From Draba incana (lineage: Eukaryota; Streptophyta; Magnoliopsida; Brassicales; Brassicaceae), in the NCBI GenBank assembly GCA_963576765.1, contig OY755207.1:22946760-23010759 (forward strand): a stretch of 64,000 nt of DNA. The letters are read 5' to 3'. Below the pieces are notes generated by a model. The model saw nothing but the letters and a program-made list of their open reading frames with translations, was not told the DNA's origin and searched no databases. The position numbers and the translations under genes are program-made. Shown one piece after another: positions 1 through 12,010 of the stretch. The stretch's first letter is position 1. The number at the start of each line of letters is the position of its first letter.

Positions 1-2330
1 AACGCTGAAACTTTTCCCTGGAATCATTCCATGGAAGAGTGCAGATCCTCCAGACATCTAGTTCCTCAAAACAGTCAAGCTAACGGACTAAAAAAAAACC
101 CATTTGTGAGTCTTAAATTTATGTTTTATTTTATGATCTTTTACATTTACGTTAGGTTTTGTTTTTGGTTTTGATTTTCAGTAAGGAAGAATGATCTTCA
201 GATGTTGAATCTTCGAACCATGAGGAGCATCGCTCGACACCAGAGAAAAACAAGTGTCGATCGACAAAGGACATCGGTCGCTCCACACGACGAATTCACG
301 AGTATCGCTCGACACTACCCTCAGGTACAAATTCTTTCTTGATTTTTCATTCGTTTCATTTTCTTATCTATTTATTTCACCTTCTTCAGGCTTAATAACA
401 CTGGGGGCAGTGTTGTTTAAGTCTGGGGGAGGTAGTTGCTAACTATGTGTTTTGTTTTGGAGTTTTTAGAGTCAATTTTAATTTTTTTCGGGTCGAAACT
501 CCCCTTTCTACTTGCTTTGAACAACACTCAAGGATCATTTCCGATGCAAGTTGATTGGTTTTACTGAGGTGGGCAACTCGAAGTGGATCAGTTTAAAGGA
601 GCGAGTTCAGATTTCTGGAGAAGGCCAAAAAGACGGTGCAGACCCCGCCCTAATGAATCTTTAATTTCTTGTCAAGGGCGTTGGAAATCGCAAGACTTGA
701 TTCAGCTTCCAAACAATTGAAAACGAGGATGGACCACTCTTGAAACTTCTTCCCAAATGACGAATACAACTGTCCTAGATCAAAAAGAAAAAGACTCATG
801 ACCCTGTCTCCACAAGAACACTAGTAGTGAGCGCTAATATAGTGAATCATAGAGATGCCAAGGATATAATAAAAAAATCTACAGAAAAGGGCAAGTCCGA
901 AATCAGAAAAATTCTGATGAAAAAGTTCAAAAATGGGCAATGCATCTCTATGATATCCTTAATTGGATACAGTTTCAGAGGGAAGAGAGAGGGTGAAACG
1001 CAGGAAAGTGTTAAAAGAAATAAAAGAATCTAGAAGGTCGAGCGATCGATATTCCCTTAATTAGACCGCACCTAAATAATGAAAAGGGTTTACGACTGAA
1101 AGTCTGAGATTCTCTAAGGAGTTTGAAATCAATCTGGAGGGCTGCTATAATTCTAGGGAGACATCGAAGTATCACCGAATTAGTTAAGCAAGGTATGTGG
1201 TTCCTAAAGGAGTGATAACACTGTGTTGCTTAGGGACAAGCAAAAAGCTATGTCTGGGAGAGTTGATATATCATGGTTTTTACCCTGTTTAAGCCATGAT
1301 ATAAGTCCTATATCTAGAGTCCTTTGGTGTTTTCAAGTTGTTTTTAGAGTCTTTACAGGTACTTGGACGATTGGAGCTTAAAAGATGTTTACTGGAAGTT
1401 TTGGAGCATTGCGGAACAAAGTGGCGAAAACCGAAGCAAAGAATCTGATTTTCAAGATGGTGTCGATCGACACCACTCATGGTGGTGTCGATCAACACCC
1501 ATGTCGACCAAGCCCAAAACTTAATCAGAAGAAGTTCTTTCGAAGCCTGAAAATTCCAGATGTTTACTTTTAGGTTTCCATTCGGTTTTGTACCTCTATA
1601 TATACGTTTTTACAGCCATTGTTTAGGCTTATGCTTTCTTTTACTTGATTCTTAGAGATAATCATTAATAAAATTATGTTTGCTTCTATGATTATGTTTG
1701 AGTAGTTTCCCTGTTAGGTTTAGGGATTTTCATAGGTGTTTGATGAATTGCTAGATCTGATTTAATTGTTAGGATAATATCTTTAGAATGTTTTTCATCT
1801 TGTCTTGTGATTAATGTTGATTTTAGATTCATGACCTGAAATCTAATCCTAGCACAGTTTTGTTGATTACTTGATCTAGACTTTGATGAGCAAAATTCAT
1901 TTTCGCAAAGAAATTTGGTTTAGGGTTTTGTGAACAATTGAGCTTGAACTTTAATGCTTGTTTAGATTGTTAGGATTCGCACAGAAATTTGGTTTTCTAG
2001 GATTTAAACATAGATAATCTCTGCAGCGAAAGTTGATTGATTTTATATTCGTGTTCATGTTTAAGAACTGCACTTAATATCCTATCTTTTATTTATTGAT
2101 CTGCAATTCTGATTCACCAGAGATTTCCTTGTGTCTAGCGTCTTTCTTTATTGATTTTGCAACCGAATTTACTGCTTTGTTTACTTGCTTTAATCATCAT
2201 CCTGCCTAGTTTAATCTGAAAATCTTAATCTATTGTGTTTATCTGATTCCATGAGGATTCGATCCTAAAGTACTATAACTGATCTCTTAATTTGAGAGAG
2301 TTTAGCTCTAGGTCTAATTTGAACATATCA
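1..2330 (+). mobile_element. E0: Athila-like LTR retrotransposon, 3' part (5' end outside window)
   Basis: No intact ORF remains. The orientation is shown by a polypurine-like GTCTGGGGGAGG at 421-432, a second purine tract just before 1264, and a 3' LTR starting TGATATATCATGG. The internal part holds several words of the GTCGATCGAC / CGCTCGAC type (about 229-318). A hairpin-forming AACACTGGGGGCAGTGTT lies at 397-414, as at the equivalent place in E1. Near 76-110 a degraded version of the post-pol block seen in E1 and E2 is followed by GTGAGT. The element lacks recognisable RT or integrase here; whether they lie further left cannot be known. Confidence 0.75.
1264..2330 (+). repeat. E0 3' LTR
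   Basis: The repeat starts TGATATATCATGG directly after a purine-rich tract and ends CATATCA at 2330. The start matches the 5' end of the E1 LTR read on the minus strand. A word pair GTCGATCGAC (1462) and GTCGATCAAC (1487) lies about 200 nt into U3, the same relative place as in E1. A TATATATA stretch near 1595 is the likely core promoter. The partner LTR is outside the window, so age cannot be estimated. Confidence 0.7.
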
Positions 2331-3107
2331 GGGATCAGTTAGTCCTTTTGTTAATTTGTGAACTTTGAAAATAGACTTCTCTTGTATACTTGTACTCTGG
2401 AAGTTTGTTGTACTAATATAGACTTCTATTGTAGACTTCTATTGTAGACTTCTACTATATAGTTTAGATGGCATTGTCCTTAATATGTTTTGTTTATTGG
2501 CCTAATTTTTTTATACTGCTCTTCAGTACCCCTTTTGTAAGTTACTTGTACAATGCAACATAGAAATTGTAAAATGTAACTTTTCAGTTGCTGTACAATA
2601 ATGAAATTTTTAGGAATATATAAATGTGTAAGTCGCACATTTCGAATATCATACTATGGCATTTTGGTTAGATACGGAGCCATTGATACGCATCACTTAT
2701 AAATTGCTCTGGTTCAAAACGATGAGGTGACAAATTAATTTTTTTTCCAAATTTTGTCCTAATGGAAGTCTACGATGGAAGTTTACAATGGAAATTTACG
2801 ACAGAAGGATACTTGAAAAGTATACTAACACGAGTCCTAATGATAGCGCCAACTACTTTCAGTGTAGACTTCCTGTGCACAACAGTGTAGACTTCCCTAG
2901 AAGTCTAGTACACGTTTCTCGAAGCCCTCGTTTTTATAAAACGTTTTAAAGGCATTAATCAAGTCATGTCTTATTGTTTTACTTTTGTCAATAGAGACAC
3001 CTTTTCTTCTATTCGTATCCATATACATATGTATTTCCGTAAACACATCTCTACATATTTCATCTCTAAAACTTCTATTTCTTCTTCGAAACATTCTGAC
3101 CAAAACA

Positions 3108-3633
3108 ATGGATTCGATTAGGGCAAGGAAGAATCAATTTCGTTGGATATGAAGAGACTAACGAAAGAGTACCTTACTTTGAGGATCGTCGAAGAAGGTA
3201 ATATTAAATGATTTGTTGGCTTCCATGTCGTATTTGGGTATGCAGAATCTAATATGTTAATCGATGATATAGGTTACAATGTGAGGTTCCTATAAATGGA
3301 CCAGAGGATACTCCTTATGCGGGAGGAGTGTTTTGGCTTTCCTACACATTTCCGATTGAGTATCTATTAGGGCCACCAAGGGTGTATTTCCGTACCAAAA
3401 TATACCATCCCAACATCAATGAAACCGGGTCCATCTACCATGAGATGCTTAGAGCGAAATGGAGTCCTGCGCTCCGCCCAGACGAGGTTGTGAACGAAAT
3501 CTTCCAGCTAATAGCTTCACCGAACTTGGCCTCAGAACCTTTGGTGGTTGAACCGGCCAAAACACACCTAAATGACAAAGCCAAGTTCGAGGAAATTGCT
3601 CGGCGGTGGACAGTGGAGCATGCTATGGAGTGA
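3108..3633 (+). pseudogene. Ubiquitin-conjugating-enzyme (E2)-like pseudogene, copy 1
   Basis: The conceptual protein resembles plant UBC8/UBC10-class E2 enzymes: an N-terminal helix, a GPEDTPYAGGVF-like segment, then KIYHPNIN, WSPAL and a C-terminal DKAKFEEIARRWT helix. At the active site the family has G-x-I-C, but this copy has GSIYHEML, with Tyr for Cys. Compared with copy 2, one base is missing near 3144, giving a TGA at 3150-3152. Another base is missing near 3283, so the frame breaks twice. The longest remaining frame is 3328-3633 (about 101 residues). It shares 5' flank, spacing and sequence with copy 2, which lies 1644 bp downstream, so the pair is a tandem duplication. Confidence 0.8.
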
Positions 3634-3966
3634 GGTGGTGGATGTGAAGAGAAGATTGGAGAAAAAATCCTGCTTTTATTTTATGTTGTAAAACTTTTTT
3701 AATTTTCAGTTGTTTCTACTTATATTCCTGAACCTAATAAAGTCTCCTTCTCTACATATACAATACATTATAGTTTGGTAGTGAAATAACTCATATTATA
3801 CAACCGAAGTCTACATACGAAGTATACATTAGAAGTCTAATTAATGAATATTGATTGTCAAATTTAACCAACATATTGTATAACCTAATTCGTCAATGTG
3901 GAATCCTTACTATACCTGAAGTGTACAACAAAAGTCTACACACAAAGTCTACGATGGAAATTTACA

Positions 3967-4470
3967 GATAGCGCCAACAACTTTCATAGTGTAGAGTGTA
4001 GGGTCAGTGCACAATAGAAGCCAATGTCAACTGTCCACTTCAATACTATCAATGTCCTTTTACTCCCCTACTCATTCTTAAATGGGTACTAATCTGAATT
4101 GAAAAAGTTATACTCCACGAAGTCTACGATGGAAGTTTACTGATAGTGCTAACAGCTTTCATAGTGTAGAGTGTAGGGTCAGTGCACAACAGAAACCAAT
4201 GTCAACTGTCCACTTCACTACTATCAATGTCCTTTTACTCCCCCACTCATTCTTAAATGGGTAGTAATATGAATTGAAAAAGTTATACTCCACGAAGTCT
4301 ACACACAAAGTCTACGATGGAAGTTTACTGATAGTGCCAACAACTTTCATAGTTTAGAGTGTTGGGCCAGTGCAGAACAGTAGCCAATGTTAACTGTCCA
4401 CTTCACTACTATCGAAGTCCTTATACTGTCCTACTCATTCGTAAATGAGTAATAATCTGAATTGACCCAG
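3967..4470 (+). repeat. Tandem repeat, three units of about 175-188 bp
   Basis: Units start GATAG(C/T)G(C/T)(C/T)AACA at 3967, 4142 and 4330. They share the segments TTCATAGTGTAGAGTGTAGG, CAATGT(C/T)AACTGTCCACTTC and TAAATGGGTA. Each unit ends with the AAGTCTACGATGGAAGT word of the surrounding MULE-like unit. The array separates the two E2-like copies. No coding potential is visible. Confidence 0.8.
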
Positions 4471-4751
4471 TGATATGAACAAGTGGTGGAAGTTAGGGTT
4501 TTAATATTCTGAGTAACAACTATTCACTTAGGTTGTTTTTATTAAACGTTTCAACGGTATTTATTCAATATAATCAAGTCACGACTTTTTTTTTTACTTT
4601 TTGAAAATGGCGATGTGTCGTGAAGTCTCTACGCCAAAAGAGGCGTCTCTTCGTCTATTCGTATCTATATATATGTATTTCCGTAAACACATCTCTACAT
4701 CTTTCATCTCTAAAACTTCCATTTCTTCTTCCAAACATTCATACCAAAACA

Positions 4752-5266
4752 ATGGATCCGGTTAGGGCAAGGAAGATTCGATATCGTGTAGATATGAAGA
4801 GACTAACGAAAGAGTACCCTAATTTGAGGATCGTCGAAGAAGGTAATATTAAATGATTTGAGGGTTTCCATGTCGTATTTGGTGTTAAGAATCTAATATG
4901 TTAATCGATGATACATGTTACCATGTGGAGGTTCCTATAAATGGACCAGAGGATACTCCTTATGAGGGAGGAGTGTTTTGGCTTTCCTACTCATTTCCGA
5001 TTGCGTATCCATTAGGGCCACCAAGGGGGTATTTCCGTACCAAAATATACCATCCCAACATCAATCCAAACGGAGCCATCTACCATGAGATGCTTAGAAC
5101 GAGATGGAGTCCTGCGCTCCGCCCAGACGAGGTTGTGAAAGAAATCCTCCACCTCATGGCTTTACCGAACTTGGCCTCAGAGCCTCTGGTGGCTGAAGCA
5201 GCCAAAACGTACCTAAATGACAAGGCCAGGTTCAAGGAAATTGCTCGGCGGTGGACGGAGTGGTAG
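4752..5266 (+). CDS. E2-like protein lacking the catalytic cysteine, copy 2
   Basis: This is the better-preserved copy. Reading from ATG 4752 gives 34 residues, then a stop at 4854-4856. The E2 core resumes in another frame from 4898 (122 residues). A GT at 4843 and an AG at 4888-4889 would join the two in frame and give about 155 residues, close to the usual 148-152 of UBC8-type enzymes. The implied 47-nt intron is shorter than plant introns normally are, so the join is uncertain. The core has YEGGVF, KIYHPNIN and RWSPAL, but the active site reads GAIYHEML: Tyr replaces the ubiquitin-accepting Cys, while HPN is kept. Such a protein could not form a thioester. If expressed, it might act like a UEV-type non-catalytic partner. 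That role is an inference. Confidence 0.65.
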
Positions 5267-5736
5267 ATTTCAACAGAAGATTGAAGAAAAAGGAGTTTTT
5301 TTATTTTTTTTAATTAAATTTAGCTTTTTATTTCATGTTTTTTTATTTTATGTTTAACAAGTTATTTTTTTTTTCAATTGTTCAACGTTAGTCGTTAATA
5401 AGAAAGATTCGTTCTCTCAATCTACAAGTGTTTATAGTTTGGTAACTCATATTATCATATTACTCTCATGTAATGCTTTTGTGTCGAAGTATACAACCGA
5501 AGTGTACATACGAAGTCTACATTGGAAATCTACTTTATAAGTTGCGTTAGCCTTAGTGGTTAAATAACCTAATTTTGAAGGACAATCATCACATGATTTA
5601 ACCATGAATTAACCAGGAGGTAACCATGTATTAACCATGAATTCAACAGGAATTAACCAACACACAAGTGCCACTTATGAGTTTTAACAAGGTTTACTAC
5701 AATACAACTTCCTTAACAACGAACCTCAAATTTCTT

Positions 5737-6292
5737 TTACTTTTCCTGACGAAACATCACATAAAAATCACAATGGTCAGCAAGCTTAGCCACAAAAAAC
5801 ACAAATTGAAGCACAATCTCAACTTTCCGATTTCCTTTTCGCTCATCTTTGCTTCTTCTTGCAGTTCTTGTATCAGTGACATTTGATTCATTTGCCTCAC
5901 ATTTGGCCTTCCTAATCTCATTGTCTATGCTTGCATATCTTGCTAAAGTATCTTGAACTTCTTCAAGAACACCATCCTCCACCCACTTAAACAAATGTCC
6001 CTAATGCACAATACAAGAAGACATTTGTTACATCTTTTTTCAACGCAACCACCACAAAATAATTTTCAACTATTTTGAACGCAAACAACATAGTACTTAC
6101 ATCTCTTTTGTTTGTCCACGATTTGGCATCACGTTTGTTGTTGCAACAGAAGAACGGTCTTCCAGGATTCTCAGCCATCTTAGAAGTAAAGATCGTCACT
6201 TCTAAACCGCACACACACTTTAACGGTAACCCATGGTGTCCGACAACACGTGATGACACAAAGCTTGAAGAACTCTTCGGAGGAATGCGCAA
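5737..6292 (-). CDS. GRF-type zinc-finger protein (At4g04775-like), two exons
   Basis: Exon 1 runs 6292-6101 (64 codons) and exon 2 runs 6000-5737. They are joined by a 100-bp intron with GTAAGT at 6100 and TGCATTAG ending at 6001. The protein is 151 residues. It has a GRF zinc finger: CVC at about residues 26-28, NPGRPFFCC at about 42-50, then HLFKW at the start of exon 2. A charged stretch likely to form a coiled coil covers about 70-120, and a hydrophobic C-terminal segment near 130-147 may be a membrane anchor. This architecture is common for small plant GRF proteins of unknown function. The splice join restores the family-typical HLFKW-VE motif, which supports it. The gene lies inside the word-rich MULE-like block, next to the transposase, and may be element cargo. 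Confidence 0.75.
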
Positions 6293-7010
6293 ATTGAGAG
6301 AAATTCCAATAGAAATTTTGAATGTAGAAATTTGAGAGACGAAATTGACAGAATTGAGAATTATGGGAATCCTGATGGATCTGAGAAATTTTGAAATTTG
6401 GGAATTAGGGATTGAATACCGATTTGGGGATGAAAACGACGTCGTTTAAGTGAGCAGTAAAACGGTTTTGTTTTGATTAAACTGATATGTGTTTACGCTG
6501 CTTTAACCCCATGTAATGATTTTATGCCGAAGTATACAACCGAAGTTTACATTGGAAGTCTACTTACTAAATATTGAGTGTCAAATTTAACGCTGAAGGT
6601 CTGTTAGCCTTGGTGGTTAACTAGTCACCCATACTTACATGATACAACTCCTTCTGTTTGGTTCGAATTGTAGTGAAAACAAAGTTTTTTTTTTCGAACA
6701 CATGTTTTAAACATGAGAATAACGGAGTGAGCACAAGTCCGGACACAAGTTTCAAAAATATTTTTTTTTTCACAATTTTAAACACAAAGTTCGACAATAA
6801 TAACTCTAGACCGGACATGATAGTAGCTTACTTTTGATCACACGTTTCGACACTGTAGAAACATAATAAAAGTCCTTAGTACAACGAAGTCTACAACGAA
6901 AGTCTATAACCGATGTTTACAACCGAGGTCTACCTTATACATCTCTCATTTTTCACATCTAAGTTTAGTATTACCTGGTTGTCCGCAGTTCGTACAGTTG
7001 TAAGTGGGGT

Positions 7011-9261
7011 TCATCTTCCGCGGTTTAGTCCCTTTCCTCTTGGCGAGTTCAAGCCAAGATTGCCATCCAGACTTCTTCTTCCGACCTTTTTACGACCAAC
7101 TTGAGGAGGTAAGCATAATACCTCCTCTTTGGTACATTTGTCGGCGTCCTTGGCACGGAAAATGCTGCGACCATAGCTCACGTATAAATAATGTTTCTCG
7201 TAGGAAGGATAAATAACCGTAGACACATCTTGATGGCACTCGATTAAAACCGCGTAAACGTGTGAGCAAGAGATCCTCCCGATTTGAAAGACACCACATG
7301 TACAAGCACCTTGACCCATATCAACGAGAAAATTACGGTTTTCTCCCCTGATGTAGAATTGGACATCATTGATGCGTTTCGTCGTCATGGAAGCCGTGTA
7401 ATACTCACGTATATTCAACAAATATTCAATACCTCGACTATAGCGTGTTGGTACACTCAATGCATCCTCTTGCCTTTTGTAAAACCATCCTACTAGTTTT
7501 GATCATATGAAGTCCAAAAGAAATGCTATTCGAAATCCTCGAGCTACCTTTAGTGCCACATTGATTGATTCGGCCATATTACTCGTCTGGATGTTGTACC
7601 TCATTCCTGGAAAGTGCACACGTGACCACAACTTTGGGTCAGCCTCCTCCAAGTATGTTGCAAGATCCAACTTTGCAGATCGTATCACGTCCATATATCG
7701 GTCATAATCTTCTTCCATATATGCGTACGCTGCATCTTTGACCAAGTACATGAGATCTTTCCCCCAAAATGTTTTCACTATATTGCATTGAAGGTGATAA
7801 TAACAAATGCTACGTGTTGCATTCGGGAAAACCTTATCAATCGCGTTCTTTATCGCGATCTCCCTATCCAAAACGATCACCAAATTGCCTTGTTCCGAGA
7901 CACAGTCACTCAATTTGGTAAAAAACCACTTCCACGAAGCATTACCCTCACTGTCCACAATCCCAAAATCCAAAGGGAAAATTTGAAAATTAGCATCCTG
8001 TGCACATGCAAGTAACAAAACTTTCTCGTACTTCCCACTAAAATGCGTCCCGTCAACGACGATGACAAATCGAAGATACTTAGAACCCTCGATTGAGGCT
8101 CTAAACGCTAAGAAAAGGTACTTAAAACGGTTTTGTTCATCGACCTCAAGAGCGGTGATTGTTCCCGGATTCGCTTCCTTGATTTAATGGAGATACGATG
8201 GGAGACTCTCGTATCCATTTTCCCAACTTCCCCGCACCATTTCATGTGCATAAACTAATGCCCTATATGAAGTAGTATAATCCAATATCATGCCATACAT
8301 TTTTTTCATAGCATCTTTGATGTGTTGCGGCGTATTTCCATTAATTATTCCAACACGCTCGTAGAAAAGTCTTCCAATGTATTTGGCGGTAGCACGTTAG
8401 CGGTGCTTCACTCGATGATCACGTGAACATGTATGGACATTGATATACTTTGTCACCCAAAACCGGTTTGCTTCATTCTTTACATCCGCTCTTAACCTCC
8501 ACTGGCATCCTTCCACACAACAAATGACCACAAATAGAGTTGGTTCAGACTTGAGTACCTTGTATGCAAATCGCAGCATAACACAAGTTAATTGCAATTC
8601 TCGAACTAGCTCCGCCATGCTACCAAAACTTTGCAACACCAATATGTTACCGGACCATTTAAACATACTCGAACGACCAGCTTGAACGTCGAAGGAGATA
8701 TCCTCTCCATCTTCGTCTTTAAATTTTCCATACTCACTGTAATCATCATCAATATTTTCTCCATACTATTCTTTAACAACCTCTTCTTTCACTTCATCTT
8801 CTTTCACTTCCTCTTCTTTCACTTCTCCATCGTTACACTCATCCTCATCCTCATCCTCATCGTTTTATGGATTTTCATTTTCATCATTATTTTCATCCTC
8901 GTCTGAATTTGCATCTCCGTGGATATCGGTTTCCATCTCTAACCGAGTTGATACACAAAGACATATCATACAGGTTCTACGTAGCTCCATCAAACTATGG
9001 ACTTTTCTATTATTTGTGACGTGCATCGAAGGTGTGTCATGAGGCATTTGTTCAACCATTTAACTAGGTAATGAATAAGTGAGCTCCACAACCTCCATTT
9101 TTAGTAAATTATAAATCTTGAGCCATTTCAACAAGTTCCCTATGTGTAAAACCATCGCCCAAGATAAACATTCTCCCTCCTTTATGGGTATCCACCTCAA
9201 AATGCCACGTACCATCTTTCATAATCCAATTTCCATAAACAAGAGGTATTGGAACAACCAT
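7011..9261 (-). pseudogene. MULE (Mutator-like) transposase, six in-frame stops
   Basis: From ATG 9098 to 7011 one reading frame shows the full layout of a plant MULE transposase. It begins with an acidic N-terminus. The MuDR DNA-binding region follows (VLKSEPTLFVV... CQWRLRA, near 8560-8500). Next is the MULE catalytic domain (FVIVVDGTHFSGKY, then PLDFGIVDSEG and LDREIAIKNAI, near 8080-7830), then a SWIM zinc finger (CTCGVFQIGRISCSHVYAV, near 7300). Stops interrupt it at 9060-9062, 8865-8867, 8766-8768, 8397-8399, 8184-8186 and 7503-7505, with no frameshift among them. A further N-terminal segment from 9261 (VYGNWIMKDGTWHFEVD) is in another frame. It encodes no functional transposase now, so the element depends on a relative. 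Confidence 0.88.
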
Positions 9262-9289
9262 CTGTCAATAAAAAACATATGAGGCTTAG

Positions 9290-10645
9290 TTAGGAACAAT
9301 CGAAATTTGTCTGTAGACTTCCCGTGTAGACTTCCAATCAGTTGCTGGAAGTCTACGTTGAATGAGCTAACTAGTCACCAAATGAAAAAATTAGACGTAC
9401 CCCATAAATATTAGTCTTAAACATGTCAAACTTACACATATGATAGAGACATCGGTATCACACATGTGAGAAGCAAAAAACCATGAAATCTCTTTCTAGA
9501 ATGACATAAAATTAGGTTTTAAAAAAGACTGTGTATTGTAGACTTCCTCTGTATACTTCCATTTTTGTCTGTAGACTTCCCGTGTAGACTTCCAATCAGT
9601 CGCTGGAAGTCTACGTTGAATGAGCTAACTAGTCATCAAATGAAAAAATTAGATTTACCCCATAAATATTAGTCTCAAACATGTCAAACTTACCCAAATG
9701 ATAGAGACATAGGTACCACACATGTGAGGACAAAGAAACCATGAAATCTCTTACTAGAATGACATATAATTAAATTTTACAAAAGACTGTGTATTGTAGA
9801 CTTCCTCTGTACACTTCCATTTTTGTCTGTATATTTACCGTGTAGACTTCCAATCAGTCGCTGGAAGTCTACCTTGAATAAGTTAACTAGTCACCAAACA
9901 AAAAAATTAGATTTATCCCATAAATATTAGTCTTAAACATGTCAAACTTACACAGATGATAAAGACATAGGTACCACACATGTGAGAAGCAAAAAACCAT
10001 GAAATCTCTTTCTAGCATGATATATAATTAGGTTTTAAAAAAGACTGTGTATTGTAGACTTCCTCTGTATACTTCCATTTTTGTCTGTAGACTTCCCGTG
10101 TAGACTTCTAATCAGTCGCTGGAAGTCTACGTTGAATGAGCTAACTGGTCACCAAATGAAAAAATTAGATTTACCCCATAAATATTAGTCTTAAACATGT
10201 CAAACTTACACAGATGATAGAGACATAGGTACCACACATGTGAGGACAAAGAAACCATGAAATCTCTTACTAGAATGACATATAATTAGGTTTTAAAAAA
10301 GACTGTGTATTGTAGACTTCCTCTGTACACTTCCATTTTTTCTGTATATTTCCCGTGTAGACTTCCAATCAGTCGCTGGAAGTCTACCTTGAATAAGCTA
10401 ACTAGTCACCATACGAAAAAATTAGATTGGTCCCATAAATATTAGTCTTAAACATGTCAAACTTACATAGATGATAAAGACATAGGTACCGCACATGTGA
10501 GAAGCAAAAAACCATGAAATCTCTTTCTAGAATGACATATAATTAGGTTTTAAAAAAGATTGTGTATTGTAGACTTCCTCTATAAACTTCCATTTTTGTC
10601 TGTATACTTCCCTTGTAGACTTCCAATCAGTCGCTGGAAGTCTAC
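9290..10645. repeat. 258-bp tandem array with hairpin words
   Basis: The marker CTGTAGACTTCCCGTG or its variant recurs at 9313, 9571, 9829, 10087, 10344 and 10602, a period of 257-258 bp. Each unit holds GTAGACTTCC, an 11-nt loop such as AATCAGTCGCT, then GGAAGTCTAC, which can form a 10-bp hairpin. Units alternate between two versions (GTGAGAAGCAAAAAACC and GTGAGGACAAAGAAACC), so the higher-order unit is a dimer of about 516 bp. One unit occurs in MULE-like copy 2 near 56165-56400. No ORF is present. Confidence 0.85.
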
Positions 10646-11609
10646 AGGGGGGTATTTTCCATTTTAGGCAAACGCTTTACACACTTCCAGGGAAGTCTTC
10701 ACAACCGTAGATTGTAAAAAAAAAAAAAAAAAGGGAACACTTTACATTTGACCAAGGAAGTCTGCAAAAGGGAAGTCTGCAAAAAAAAAGGGAAAGTTTT
10801 GCATTTGAACAAATTCGTAGATTTTAGTAGTAGACTTCCAGGGAAGGGTAGTCTACATTGTTTATCTACACTTTCTGGAAGTCTGCAAATATTGGTCAAC
10901 GTTTTACTTTTTGGTCAAATGCAAAGCTATCTCTTTTTGTCTGTGCAGACTTTCCTGGAAGTCTACTTTCTGATTTCCAAATGCAAAACTACCATTACGT
11001 TTTTGCAGACTTCCAGGGAAGTCTACAGAAAAAGGTCAAACCTGTGGTCAAATGCAAAACTAACCCCGTCTACGTGGCACTGTTTTTTTGTTTCCAAATG
11101 AATCATGCATACTTCCTTGGAAGTCTACTTCGTATTTTTCACATAAATAGTCAAATGCAAATATGTCCTCTTCGTTGACTTCTGGAAGTCTATACATAAA
11201 GTCTACGAGTTTCAGATCTGAAATTTCTAAATGTTTTTGTTTTGATTACTTTTTCACACGTTGAGCTCGTATTTTGATTCCTTCACCCCCCAAAACTTAG
11301 AATTCTAACCGATATTGGTGTCGTAAAGCAAGATTTGCGAGAAATCAACCCGTTTTTAAAAAATATTTTCAAAACTAAACTTAGCAAGATTTACGGATGA
11401 AATTGTAGAGGAGAAGAAAGGAAAGATGTTATAAGGATTAAATCAGACCATTAAGTACTCGAAAATCAGTTGTTGAGCCATTAAGAGCACAAAATTGGTT
11501 CTTCATGGTGGTTGAAAAATTGATGAAGATGGCATTTCTGTAATTAAGTTGATTTATGTGGGATTGCTTAGACTTTTCATCTTTGATTGGAAGTCTACGA
11601 AACAAAAAA
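10646..11609. repeat. MULE-like unit 1, word-rich right subterminal region
   Basis: The segment is noncoding and built from GTAGACTTCC/GGAAGTCTAC words alternating with the phrase GGTCAAATGCAAAACTAACC. From about 11210 it matches MULE-like copy 2 at 57208-57590 with scattered substitutions. The match includes a shared block around CAGTTGTTGAGCCATTA. The match stops at 11609, where the CACTA element begins. Confidence 0.75.
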
Positions 11610-12010
11610 CACTACAAGAAAACAGGTTATTTGTGGCTCCCGAAAGAGTCACAAAATAGTCACAAATGACCCATTTGCGACTACTTCGCGACCAAAAAAA
11701 GTAGTCCCTAATTTATGCAGTCACAAATCAGTCGCAAATTAGCGACTACTATGTGATAACAAGTTTTGGTCGTAAATTTATGACTACTTTGGGACTAATA
11801 CTGGTAGTGGCAAATTAACGACTAACAAGCGACGATGCATATTTTGCGACCAATTTGTGACGTCATATGTAGTCGCAAATAAGCGACATATTAGAGACCC
11901 TTTTGGTAGTGGCTAAAGATCGTGGGTAGTCACAAAATAGTTCCTAAAGTGTCATTTATTAGCCACTAAATTGTGACGTAAATGTTTTTTTCTTGTAATT
12001 GTTTGGTCGC
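11610..12010. repeat. CACTA left subterminal repeat region
   Basis: Short words such as AGTCGCAAAT, GTCACAAAT and GCGACTACT recur in both orientations. In known CACTA elements such words bind the element-encoded protein (TNPA in En/Spm). The matching array is at 51088-51547. No coding sequence is visible. Confidence 0.8.

Larger units (their letters stand above)
2331..11609. mobile_element. MULE-like unit 1, left part, interrupted by the CACTA element
   Basis: The spacers between all genes from about 2372 to 11600 are studded with the word GTAGACTTCC or its complement GGAAGTCTAC. This ties the two E2-like genes, the GRF gene and the MULE transposase into one block. The right end resumes at 51548 after the CACTA insertion and runs to about 51729. 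A deletion copy of the same unit lies at about 55670-57770. I could not find terminal inverted repeats, so the left boundary (immediately after E0) and the classification of the whole as one element are inferences. Confidence 0.6.

Noticed and set aside
8631..8906. Hydrophobic ORF of 91 residues on the plus strand
   Set aside because: It is antisense to the acidic Asp/Glu-rich N-terminal part of the MULE transposase.
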